Of a stretch of 57,290 nucleotides of DNA, positions 33,056 to 41,181 are shown one piece after another. Both the position numbers and the translations under genes were made by a program. Origin of the DNA: Thalassobius sp050633445 (GTDB lineage: Bacteria > Pseudomonadota > Alphaproteobacteria > Rhodobacterales > Rhodobacteraceae); assembly GCA_050633445.1 (NCBI GenBank), contig JBOEGN010000058.1, positions 1 through 57,290 on the forward strand. The letters are read 5' to 3'. How positions within the stretch are numbered: the first letter of the stretch is position 1; each line of letters starts with the position of its first letter. The notes below the pieces were generated by a model. The model saw only the letters and a program-made list of their open reading frames with translations. It was not told the DNA's origin and made no database searches.

Positions 33056-35098
33056 ATGTTGAAACCAATTGCGATCCTTGGCGCGGCGCTGACCCTGACT
33101 TGGGCGACACCTTTGCGCGCCGAGACCCACGCGCTGGTCATTGGTGTGTCGGATTATTTGCACCTGGATGCGGATCTGCGTGGGCCTGCGAATGATGTGG
33201 GGCTGGTGACGCAGATGTTGGTAGATCGCGGTGTGAAGACGGCAAACATCCATCTTCTGGCCTCGCCCGGATCGCGTCACGCAGAGGGCGTGCAGATCGC
33301 AGATACCCCAACCCATGACGCTATTTTGGACGCGCTGGACCATCTGGTGACGGTGGCCGCGGCCGATGACACGGTGTTCTTTTATTTCTCGGGGCACGGG
33401 TCCCAAGCGCCTGACCAAAACGGGGACGAGGGCGGTGGCTATGACGAAATTCTGCTGCCCGCAGATGCCAGCGGCTGGCGTGGCGCGATCGGGGCGGTGG
33501 ACAACGCCATTGTCGATGACGAGCTGGCCTTGCGGTTCCAGACGATACTGGACACGGGCGCGAAAATGGTCGCGGTGCTGGATGCCTGCCACTCGGCCAC
33601 CGGGTTTCGGGCGTTGGGGGGGCAAGCCTCGGCTGCGCGCTATGTCGATCCGGTGTCTTTGGGCATCCCGACCGGTACGACCCCCGAGGCAACAGGGGCT
33701 GCGATGCCTCCGCTGACTGGGGATTACGTGTTTCTGTACTCTTCGCAATCCAATCAGCGGTCGTTTGAATACCCGGTCGGAGAGGCCGCCAATCCCGGTA
33801 ACTGGTATGGAGATTTCACGCGCGCACTGACGCAGGTTCTGTCTCGGGAATCGACGCTAAGCTGGGAACAGGCGTTGCAGGCGACCACCGACTCGATGTC
33901 GCGAAATGGCCCTGCGGCGCAGTCCCCGGATGGCGAAGGGTCATTGATGACATCAGGGGTTTTCGGCACCGCCACCGCATCCGAGATGTTTGAAACCAAG
34001 GGGGATCGTTTGCTGGCTGGCCTTTTGTCGGGCCTGACCGAGGGCGCGCATGTGGCGATCCACGCTTCGCTGACCTCGGAGGCCGTCATAGCCACCGCAA
34101 CAGTCGAGCGTTTGGATGCCCATTCCGCGCGCTTGCGCGGTGATGCGGCCTTGCCCGCGACAGGGTATGCCAAGGTGATCCAGCCCGGCGCACCGGCCAT
34201 GGTGCATATGGCTGCACCGTTGCGGGCCGATCCGGCGGATGGGCATGACTATGCCGCGCTGTCCGGCTTGATGGATACGTTTGCCCAGGCTGATGCGTTA
34301 GAAGGCGTGCGCCTGAACGCGACGAGTTTCGATCTGCAACCCTACTTGGTGGACGGAGCGTTGGCTCTGACGGGGCGAGATGGCGTTTTAGACCCGCACG
34401 GGCCGGGCTCCAGCCCGCGTCTGGAGCTGAACGGTACCGATTACCCCGACGTGGTGCTGGCGGATTTTCTGGAGCGCGCGGCCCGGACACACCGGATGCG
34501 CAGCGCATTGGCGATGGCCGAAAGTGGCAGCACGGGAGGGTTCAGCCTGTTCAGCACCGCAGTCGGACAATCCGTTGCCCTGGCCTCTGCCCAAGCCGAT
34601 GGCGAAGGCTGTGCTGACCCGCTGATGGAGCCGCAAAAACAATCAGCCAAGACACTGCCCGTCACGCATTGTGATCAGATCTGGCTGACAATCTCGAACG
34701 CGGATCTTAAGGCGCAGGACGTCACTGTTCTGTATGTGGATCGTGATTTCACGGTCACGGCGATCTGGCCCGAACCGGGGTATTCCAATCGCGTGCCCTT
34801 TGGTGAACGCCAGGAAATCGGCCTGCTGATCCAAAATCCGAACGGCGCAGCAGGGATCGAAGAGATCATCGTGATTTCCTCGCCAGCCCGTGACGGCGCA
34901 CCGCGCACTGATCTGTCCGCGCTGGCTGATCCCGCGCAAACCCGCGATATGGCGCAGGGAGGCGGTGCGTTGCAGGGCTATTTCAGCCGAGCGCTCAGCC
35001 CCGAGGACACCTCGCGTACGCTGCCATTGGGGGGCGATCAAGGTTTGCCCAAACTCGATGTCACTCGCTACACTGTCCATCTGCAAGCGGAGGAGTAG
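33056..35098 (+). CDS. Secreted caspase-like (metacaspase/peptidase C14) protein 2
   Basis: 680 residues from ATG 33056, chosen because it places a clean signal peptide (MLKPIAILGAALTLTWATPLRA) at the N-terminus. A start at ATG 32990, overlapping the patatin stop, is the alternative. The C14 domain starts ETHALVIGVSDYLHL, with catalytic His114 in YFSGHGSQAP and Cys179 in LDACHSATG. An Asp two residues before the Cys again suggests a basic P1 preference. Middle (LLSGLTEGAHVAIHA) and C-terminal (VTVLYVDRDFTVTAIW) parts match caspase protein 1, so the two genes are paralogues. The trypsin-like gene lies 51 nt downstream. Confidence 0.88.
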   Translation: MLKPIAILGAALTLTWATPLRAETHALVIGVSDYLHLDADLRGPANDVGLVTQMLVDRGVKTANIHLLASPGSRHAEGVQIADTPTHDAILDALDHLVTVAAADDTVFFYFSGHGSQAPDQNGDEGGGYDEILLPADASGWRGAIGAVDNAIVDDELALRFQTILDTGAKMVAVLDACHSATGFRALGGQASAARYVDPVSLGIPTGTTPEATGAAMPPLTGDYVFLYSSQSNQRSFEYPVGEAANPGNWYGDFTRALTQVLSRESTLSWEQALQATTDSMSRNGPAAQSPDGEGSLMTSGVFGTATASEMFETKGDRLLAGLLSGLTEGAHVAIHASLTSEAVIATATVERLDAHSARLRGDAALPATGYAKVIQPGAPAMVHMAAPLRADPADGHDYAALSGLMDTFAQADALEGVRLNATSFDLQPYLVDGALALTGRDGVLDPHGPGSSPRLELNGTDYPDVVLADFLERAARTHRMRSALAMAESGSTGGFSLFSTAVGQSVALASAQADGEGCADPLMEPQKQSAKTLPVTHCDQIWLTISNADLKAQDVTVLYVDRDFTVTAIWPEPGYSNRVPFGERQEIGLLIQNPNGAAGIEEIIVISSPARDGAPRTDLSALADPAQTRDMAQGGGALQGYFSRALSPEDTSRTLPLGGDQGLPKLDVTRYTVHLQAEE

Positions 35099-35149
35099 GG
35101 CGTGATGAACACCAGAAATTTCAAACAAAACTTCAAGAAAGGACCAAAG

Positions 35150-36205
35150 ATGAACGTCTTTAAGCTTGGCAGCCTGGCGCTGACGGCGGCCCTGATTGCG
35201 GCGCCCGTGACCGCTCAGGAAATGACAACACCCCCGGTCGAGGCGGCGAATTCCTCGCCTTTCAATTTCGCGGAAAGTCACAAAAAGGCTGAACGCTCGG
35301 CGAAAATGGCCGAAGATGGCAGCGGATCAAAGGTGATCGGCGGCGAATTGGCCGCGAATGGCGCCTGGCCCTGGCAGGTCGGCCTGATGATCGCAGGCTA
35401 TCCGGTCAGCCCCGATGCGCATTTCTGCGGAGGCTCGCTGGTGCTGGATCAATGGGTGCTAACGGCTGCGCATTGCATTCATATGCAGGATAAGGACGGC
35501 AGCTATTTCGATCTGCATCCCAGCCAGTTGACCATTTTGGTGGGGACGAACACGATCGCGCCGGGGCAGGGGGATAACGTGCCGGTCGAAGGCATTTTCC
35601 GCTATCCTAATTACAACCCCGATGGCTGGGATGGCGACGTGGCGCTGATCAAGCTGGCCCGCCGTCCAAACACCAACTATCGCACCATCAAAGTACCGGA
35701 TGCCAATTTTGGCGACGTGCTGGACCAGGCCGGTGTGCCCACGGTTGTGACAGGTTGGGGGCTGGTGAATGGCGGCAATCATCCTGACCGCATGTATCAG
35801 GCCGAAATTCAGATGCTGTCGCGCGACATGTGCAACGAGTCTCTGATGAAGGCCCGTGCGCAGGTGGCCAGCCGTCCGTTTGTCGAGGCAGCCTCGATCT
35901 TCCGTCTGGACGATAACGACATGCAGGGCGCCTGGGAGGAACTGGTGCGTCGCGCGCCGGTGCCCCTGACCGAGAACATGATCTGCTCGGGTTCGTTTGA
36001 AGGCGGTAAAACCTCGTGTCAGGGCGATAGCGGCGGCCCGCTGGTCGTGCCGTTGGATGATGGCAGCTATATTCAGGCGGGGATCGTCAGCTGGGGGCTT
36101 AGCAATGCGGCCACCAAGTCCTGCGCCGAAGATGCGATTTTCTCGGCCTATACCAAGGTGTCCAAGTTCCTGCCCTGGTTGGAGCAAACGATCAGCCAGA
36201 ACTGA
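35150..36205 (+). CDS. Secreted chymotrypsin-fold serine protease with zymogen-type activation site
   Basis: 351 residues from ATG 35150, behind AAGAAAGGA. A signal peptide (about 1-23, ending TAQ) is followed by a 38-residue propeptide and the junction Lys61-VIGG, the form used to activate trypsinogen-type zymogens. The triad is His108 (TAAHC), Asp163 (DVALIKL) and Ser294 (CQGDSGGP). The residue at chymotrypsin position 189 is Thr288, not the Asp of trypsin, so its own specificity is probably not for Lys/Arg. An insertion at about 232-272 precedes the active serine. It is the last gene of the operon, before a terminator. Confidence 0.9.
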   Translation: MNVFKLGSLALTAALIAAPVTAQEMTTPPVEAANSSPFNFAESHKKAERSAKMAEDGSGSKVIGGELAANGAWPWQVGLMIAGYPVSPDAHFCGGSLVLDQWVLTAAHCIHMQDKDGSYFDLHPSQLTILVGTNTIAPGQGDNVPVEGIFRYPNYNPDGWDGDVALIKLARRPNTNYRTIKVPDANFGDVLDQAGVPTVVTGWGLVNGGNHPDRMYQAEIQMLSRDMCNESLMKARAQVASRPFVEAASIFRLDDNDMQGAWEELVRRAPVPLTENMICSGSFEGGKTSCQGDSGGPLVVPLDDGSYIQAGIVSWGLSNAATKSCAEDAIFSAYTKVSKFLPWLEQTISQN

Positions 36206-36219
36206 TCTGACCTGAAACA

Positions 36220-36249
36220 AAAAACCCCCGCTGGCTGGCGGGGGTTTTT
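36220..36249. terminator. Bidirectional Rho-independent terminator
   Basis: AAAAACCCCCGC (36220-36231) pairs perfectly with GCGGGGGTTTTT (36238-36249) around a 6-nt loop. The A-run and T-run make it work in both directions, for the protease operon on the left and the small secreted protein gene on the right. Confidence 0.92.
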
Positions 36250-36268
36250 CGTTGCGCTGTTCGTTGGA

Positions 36269-36913
36269 TCAGTTGGTCAGAACATAGTAACTGTTGCGGC
36301 GACTGCTGACATTTTCAACTTCGGCGAAGTAGACGCCGTTGCTGTCAGGGGTCCAGGCGCAGTACAGCTTGTCCGACAGCCCCTGTTCATTGCAGATCGT
36401 GTTGCCGCGTTCGTCAGTCACCTTGAGATCCAGATTGGCACCGTCCGCGCCCAGGATGGCTAGTTCGGCCAGGGTTCCGCCTTCGAATTCCAGCTTGACC
36501 ATATCCACATAGCCCGATTGCAACCGGTTCAGTGTCCGCGAGGCTCCGCCCAAACGGCCGCGACTGCCCTCGGCCTGGGCATCTTCGATCAGGCCGATCA
36601 GATGGTCGTCCCCACCTGCGAATTCCGCCGCAATGGCGAACATTTCGGCCGCATCCATAATCAGGTCGTCGGAATCGCCGCCTTCGCCTGCAACGCTCTC
36701 TCCGGGCCGGGTTTGCGTGTCGCGCGCGACATCTGTCACATGGATGGCAGCCGTCATTTTCGCCGCTGTCATCACCGCGAACGGGTCCTGCATCTCCACC
36801 CCATAGGCAAAGACATCCTGCGCCAGCGTCAGCTGTTTCAGCGCAGAGCTGTCGGCCCAAACCGCAGTCGAAGTCAGCAAAGTGGTCGCAAAAGCAAGGG
36901 CTACAGATTTCAT
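36269..36913 (-). CDS. Small secreted protein, second paralogue at the protease locus
   Basis: 214 residues. A signal peptide (MKSVALAFATTLLTSTAVWA) leads into a helical part, LTLAQDVFAYGVEMQDPFAVMTAAKMTAA, an acidic linker and a beta-rich part. The ending NLDLKVTDERGNTICNEQ through YYVLTN aligns with the protein at 27257-27910, including the two cysteines. It converges on the protease operon and shares its terminator. No known domain recognised. Having one such gene at each edge suggests it belongs to the system. Confidence 0.75.
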   Translation of the reverse strand: MKSVALAFATTLLTSTAVWADSSALKQLTLAQDVFAYGVEMQDPFAVMTAAKMTAAIHVTDVARDTQTRPGESVAGEGGDSDDLIMDAAEMFAIAAEFAGGDDHLIGLIEDAQAEGSRGRLGGASRTLNRLQSGYVDMVKLEFEGGTLAELAILGADGANLDLKVTDERGNTICNEQGLSDKLYCAWTPDSNGVYFAEVENVSSRRNSYYVLTN

Positions 36914-37098
36914 GGGGCGGGGCCTCTTTTGATGTGCGTTGCCAGAACTTACACCGGGGCTGCGCAGATAGGAATCATCTTTTGGTGAGCCTGATGTTCA
37001 TTTCCAGCACCTCTGCGCCAGAACGTACATTCACGCTTGGCATTGCCACATCCGCGAACCATCATACCAACGAGCAAATTGTTGGGGATGCGAGTCGG

Positions 37099-38346
37099 GT
37101 GAGCAAGCATATTGCCATTGTCGGCGCCGGGATTGTCGGCACCGCAACCGCGTTGTGGGCACAGCGCGCGGGCCTGAATGTCACGCTGATTGACCGTCTT
37201 GGTCCTGCCGAGGGCGCGTCGTTTGGGAATGGAGGTGTTCTGGCCTCTTGCGCTGTGGTGCCGGTCCCGGTTCCGGGCCTGATCCGCCAAGGCCCCGGCT
37301 ATGTTTTTGATCCAAAGAAACCTCTGTTCCTGAAATGGGGCTATGTTCCGCGCCTGTTGCCGTGGCTGATGAAATACATCGCGCGAGCCAATGATCGCGA
37401 TGCCCGTGCGACCGCTCGCGCCTTGACGGCCCTGATTGGCGATAGCCTGTCCGACCATCGCGCGCTGGCGGCTGGCACCGCGGCGGAACGCTATCTGCAT
37501 GACTGTGATTTCACCTATGTCTACCGCGATCGGGCGGCATTTCAGGCAGATGCCTACACCTATGCCCTGAAACGCGAAAACGGGTTTGAATGGACCGAAT
37601 ACGAGGGGGCCGCCCTGCGCGACTATGATCCCGCACTGACCGGGAACATGGGCTTTGGCGCCGCGTTTTCCCAACACGGCCGGATTTCCGACCCCGGTGC
37701 CTATATCAAAGCCCTTGCCGCCCATCTCGAGGCAAATGGCGGCCGCGTCATCCGCGCCGACGTCACCGACATTGTCCAACAAAATGGTCGCGTTACCGGC
37801 CTGCGCCTGGACGGAGAGACCCTCAGCTGTGACGCTGCCGTGATCACTACTGGCGCCTGGAGCGGCCCATTGGCCAAAGCTCTGGGGCTAAAAATCCCGC
37901 TGGAATCCGAACGCGGATACCATATCGAGCTGTGGAATCCCTCGATCATGCCGCGCAATCCCATCCTGGTAAACGATGGCCAATTTGTCGTCACCCCGAT
38001 GGAGGGACGCTTGCGACTGGCCGGCATCGTGGAATTCGGTGGCCTCAAGGCTGGCCCCTCTCGCGGTCCTTTTAAACTGCTGATGAACTCAATCCGTGCG
38101 GCGATGCCAAATCTGACCTGGGAGGCGCAAACCGAATGGATGGGCCATCGCCCGGTCCTCTCGGACTCGCTGCCGATGATCGGTGCCGTACCGGGTGTCA
38201 AAGGAGCCTTCATGGGCCTCGGCCACCACCATGTGGGTCTGACCGGGGGCGCAAAAACCGGCCGCCTTTTGGCGCAACTGGCCCAGGACCAAACCCCCAA
38301 CATCGACCTCACAGCCTACGATCCCGGCCGCTTCCTGCGCCGCTGA
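37099..38346 (+). CDS. FAD-dependent D-amino-acid dehydrogenase-like oxidoreductase (DadA family)
   Basis: 415 residues from GTG 37099, which puts the Rossmann motif HIAIVGAGIVGTATALWAQRAG at the N-terminus. Longer in-frame starts (for example ATG 36994) give an unusual 35-residue extension. Other family marks are the flavin-contacting GASFGNGGVLASCAV and the late GHRPVLSDSLPMIG and GLGHHHVGLTGGAKTGR. It probably oxidises a D-amino acid or a related imino/hydroxy-amino acid, passing electrons to the respiratory chain. It is a single-gene unit. The 185-nt stretch upstream, to 36914, holds only the two divergent promoter regions as far as I can see. Confidence 0.8.
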   Translation: MSKHIAIVGAGIVGTATALWAQRAGLNVTLIDRLGPAEGASFGNGGVLASCAVVPVPVPGLIRQGPGYVFDPKKPLFLKWGYVPRLLPWLMKYIARANDRDARATARALTALIGDSLSDHRALAAGTAAERYLHDCDFTYVYRDRAAFQADAYTYALKRENGFEWTEYEGAALRDYDPALTGNMGFGAAFSQHGRISDPGAYIKALAAHLEANGGRVIRADVTDIVQQNGRVTGLRLDGETLSCDAAVITTGAWSGPLAKALGLKIPLESERGYHIELWNPSIMPRNPILVNDGQFVVTPMEGRLRLAGIVEFGGLKAGPSRGPFKLLMNSIRAAMPNLTWEAQTEWMGHRPVLSDSLPMIGAVPGVKGAFMGLGHHHVGLTGGAKTGRLLAQLAQDQTPNIDLTAYDPGRFLRR

Positions 38347-38403
38347 TTTCTTCTTTTTCCAAATATCCCGGGGGTGAGGCCGCAGGCCGAGGGGGCTGGC
38401 CCC
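38347..38403 (-). repeat. Dispersed intergenic element, copy 2
   Basis: In reverse complement this carries the blocks of copy 1: CTCGGCCTGCGGCCTC followed by CCCGGGATATTTGGAAAAAG. A GGGGCCAGCCCC hairpin lies beside them. It fills the whole gap between two convergent genes. Confidence 0.7.
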
Positions 38404-39171
38404 CTAAGCAAACGGATCCTCTGGATAGCGAACGCCGGACAGGTACAACCCTTGGGGCGGACAAACCGGCCCACAAGCGGCCCGATCGCGCGCCTCCAGC
38501 GCGCGCTTCATGTCGTCGGGCTGCCATGATCCCGTGCCCACCCGTTCTAACGAGCCGACAAAACTGCGGACCTGATTGTGCAGAAATGATCGCGCACGCA
38601 GGAAAAAGTGCAGCTCGGGGCCTGACCATCCCTCGACCCGAGTGATGCTCAGCTCGTCCAGTGTTTTCACCGGGCTGGCCGCCTGACAGATCGAGGATCG
38701 GAACGTGGTGAAGTCATGCTTGCCAAGCAGATGCTGCGCGGCCTCTCGCATCCGCTCCAGTGACAGTTTTTGCGAGACCTGCCAGACCAGCCCGGCATCA
38801 TGGGTCGCAGGCGCGCGCCGCATCAACAGGCGAAAGGTATATTGCCGTTCCTGCGCAGAAAACCGCGCGTGCCAGTCATCCGCCACCCGCGCGGCAGCAA
38901 CAATGGCCACCGGCTGCGGTTTCAAATGGAAATTCAGCGCTTCGGACAGGCGGAACGGGTCCCATTCTTTTTGCAACGTGCAATGGGCCACTTGGGCCCG
39001 CGCGTGCACACCGGCATCCGTGCGGCCCGCTGCTGCGATGGCATGCGTGCCGGGTTCCAGTTTGGCCAGCGCGGCCTCGATCGCCCCCTGAACTGTGGGT
39101 TGGTTGGCCTGCCGCTGCCATCCGAAAAACGGAGCGCCGTGATATTCAATTTTAAACGCAAATCTGGGCAT
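38404..39171 (-). CDS. truA: tRNA pseudouridine(38-40) synthase TruA
   Basis: 255 residues from ATG 39171 (MPRFAFKIEYHG), the standard TruA start; the frame's extension upstream is not TruA-like. The catalytic Asp52 is in GRTDAGVHA. Other marks are GWQRQ near residue 20, DFTTFRSSICQA, and FLHNQVRSFVGSLERVG. It makes pseudouridine at positions 38-40 of the tRNA anticodon arm in the cytoplasm. A housekeeping gene flanked by the repeat element. Nothing is seen in the 163 bp between it and the next gene. Confidence 0.95.
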   Translation of the reverse strand: MPRFAFKIEYHGAPFFGWQRQANQPTVQGAIEAALAKLEPGTHAIAAAGRTDAGVHARAQVAHCTLQKEWDPFRLSEALNFHLKPQPVAIVAAARVADDWHARFSAQERQYTFRLLMRRAPATHDAGLVWQVSQKLSLERMREAAQHLLGKHDFTTFRSSICQAASPVKTLDELSITRVEGWSGPELHFFLRARSFLHNQVRSFVGSLERVGTGSWQPDDMKRALEARDRAACGPVCPPQGLYLSGVRYPEDPFA

Positions 39172-39334
39172 GGGCGCGGTCCTAGCGCGAAATTCCTCGC
39201 GGGAAAAGCACTGACATGCATTTTTCGCAGCGACCAGCGACGGGGAAATTCGCGCGATCCGTGCCCACAACGCTTCCCCGCGCGCTGATCCATGCCTATC
39301 TTGTGAGGAAGTAAGAAAAACAGAGGTAGAGCAT

Positions 39335-40744
39335 TTGGGACTGTCCGATCTGGCTGATGGCCTGACCCGCGGGGTCGAGGCCGTTGGTGACAACATCTCG
39401 GAAACGTTTTTCGAGCCGGTCATTCGGTTGGGCGTCACCGGTCTGGCGCGCTCGGGCAAGACGGTTTTCATCACCTCATTGGTTGCAAATCTGCTGGATC
39501 GGGGGCGGATGCCTGGCTTGCTGGCGGGTGCCGAAGGCCGGATCGAGGCGGCCTATCTGCAGCCTCAACCCGATGACACCATCCCGCGCTTTGATTTCGA
39601 AAACCACCTGGCGGCGCTAACGTCCCCAACGCCTACATGGCCCGCCTCGACCCGCTCGGTCAGCGAGCTGCGCCTGTCGCTGCGGGTGCGCCCCACCGGG
39701 CTGTTATCTGGCCTGTCAGGGCCCCGCACGCTTCATCTGGATATCGTGGACTACCCGGGCGAATGGCTGCTGGATCTGGGGCTCTTGGACAAGAGCTTTG
39801 CCGACTGGTCCGCCGATGTTCTGGAACGGATTGCCGACCGCCCCGAGGCCGCAGAATATCGCGCTTTGCTCACCCAAACAGATGCCGAGGCACGCCACGA
39901 TGAACCCACAGCGCAGGCATTGGCTGCGGCCTTTACGGCCTATCTGACGGTCGCCCGCGCGAACGGGTATTCGGATTGCACACCGGGTCGTTTCCTGTTG
40001 CCCGGCGATCTGGCGGGCAGTCCGGCGCTGACTTTTGCGCCCGTGTCCGGCGCTTCGAAACGCGGGTCTTTGCTGCGCGAGATGGAGCGCAGATACGAGG
40101 CCTATAAATCCAAGGTCGTGAAGCCGTTTTTCCGCGATCATTTTGCTCGGATCGACCGACAGGTTGTGCTGGTCGACGCGTTGGGCGCCATTCACAGTGG
40201 CCCCCAGGCGGTCGAAGATCTGCGCCGCGCCATGGCTGATATTCTGTCGTCCTTCCGGCCCGGTCGAAATGCCTTTCTCACGCGCCTGTTGCTGGGAAAA
40301 CGGGTCGAGAAAATCCTGTTCGCCGCGACCAAGGCTGACCATCTGCACCACGCCCAACATGCCAGGCTAAACGCGATCATGGAGGCATTGACGCGCGATG
40401 CCCGAGACCGCGCCGACTTTGCCGGTGCTGAAACACGGTCGATGGCGCTGGCCTCGCTGAGGGCCACAACCGAGGATCGGCTGACCCATGAAGGCACCGT
40501 GCTGGACGTGGTGCGGGGCACCTTGTTGGAAACGGGTAAACGCGCGGCCTTTTATCCCGGTGCATTGCCCGAGGACCCAGCCCATCTGCTGTCACCGGCC
40601 CGATCTGGCGCGCATAAATGGCTGGATGCGGACTATAAGGTCATGAGTTTTGCCCCCGCATCGCTTTCGTTGAAACCCGGCGAAGGTCCGCCGCATATCC
40701 GTTTGGATCGCGCGGCCCAATTCCTGATCGGAGACCGCCTGTGA
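39335..40744 (+). CDS. YcjX-family (DUF463) predicted P-loop NTPase
   Basis: 469 residues from TTG 39335 with AGAGGT 7 nt upstream. The N-terminus has SDLADGLTRGVEAVGDNISETFFEP, then the P-loop GLARSGKT at about 36-43, DIVDYPGEWLLDL and ATKADH, all typical of YcjX. E. coli YcjX lies beside ycjF in an envelope-stress-linked unit; its biochemical role is unclear. The downstream GNAT gene overlaps it as TGATG, and the YcjF-like gene follows. Confidence 0.9.
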   Translation: MGLSDLADGLTRGVEAVGDNISETFFEPVIRLGVTGLARSGKTVFITSLVANLLDRGRMPGLLAGAEGRIEAAYLQPQPDDTIPRFDFENHLAALTSPTPTWPASTRSVSELRLSLRVRPTGLLSGLSGPRTLHLDIVDYPGEWLLDLGLLDKSFADWSADVLERIADRPEAAEYRALLTQTDAEARHDEPTAQALAAAFTAYLTVARANGYSDCTPGRFLLPGDLAGSPALTFAPVSGASKRGSLLREMERRYEAYKSKVVKPFFRDHFARIDRQVVLVDALGAIHSGPQAVEDLRRAMADILSSFRPGRNAFLTRLLLGKRVEKILFAATKADHLHHAQHARLNAIMEALTRDARDRADFAGAETRSMALASLRATTEDRLTHEGTVLDVVRGTLLETGKRAAFYPGALPEDPAHLLSPARSGAHKWLDADYKVMSFAPASLSLKPGEGPPHIRLDRAAQFLIGDRL

Positions 40745-41181
40745 TGGAAACTCAGCCCGCCCGTTTTTACCATGTGCCGTGGCTGCTCAGCATCCTGTGG
40801 CTGCACACGCGCGCCACTGGCGAAAGTGCGCGGGGCTGGTGGACGGATGCGCGCCTGATGGCGAAGGTGGCGGTGCAGGGCTGGGTGCGGCTTGTCAAAG
40901 ATGAACGCGGCATGGCGGGCTTTATCATCCGCGACGACACACGGGTGCATGCGCTGTACGTTCATCCGCGCGCACAGGGCAGTGGGGTCGGACGGGTCTT
41001 GCTGAATGATGCCAAAACGCATTGCGCCCGGCTGGAGCTGTGGACATTGCAGGAAAACCATCTGGCGCGGGCATTCTATCTGGCGCAGGGCTTTGCCGAG
41101 GGCATCAGTACAGAAGGCGCTGACAATGATGAACACTTGCCTGACATCCAACTGATCTGGAACAGAAAGAGCATTGCATGA
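40744..41181 (+). CDS. GNAT-family N-acetyltransferase
   Basis: 145 residues from ATG 40744, overlapping the YcjX stop. The acetyl-CoA loop is VHPRAQGSGVGRVLLNDAKTH and the C-terminal strand GFAEGISTEGADNDEHLPDIQLIW. It should acetylate an amine or a protein terminus; target unknown. It is wedged between the YcjX-type and YcjF-type genes with overlaps on both sides, so it is tightly coupled to them. Confidence 0.85.
   Translation: METQPARFYHVPWLLSILWLHTRATGESARGWWTDARLMAKVAVQGWVRLVKDERGMAGFIIRDDTRVHALYVHPRAQGSGVGRVLLNDAKTHCARLELWTLQENHLARAFYLAQGFAEGISTEGADNDEHLPDIQLIWNRKSIA

Noticed and set aside
35102..35149. Upstream start for the chymotrypsin-fold protease
   Set aside because: It would put 16 polar residues before a good signal peptide; the ATG at 35150 has its own ribosome site.
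25126..36913. Classification of the caspase locus as a known intracellular anti-phage system (gasdermin, Avs or CRISPR-caspase type)
   Set aside because: No gasdermin, STAND NTPase, CRISPR or nuclease gene is present, and the effectors carry export signals. Defence cannot be excluded but is not supported.
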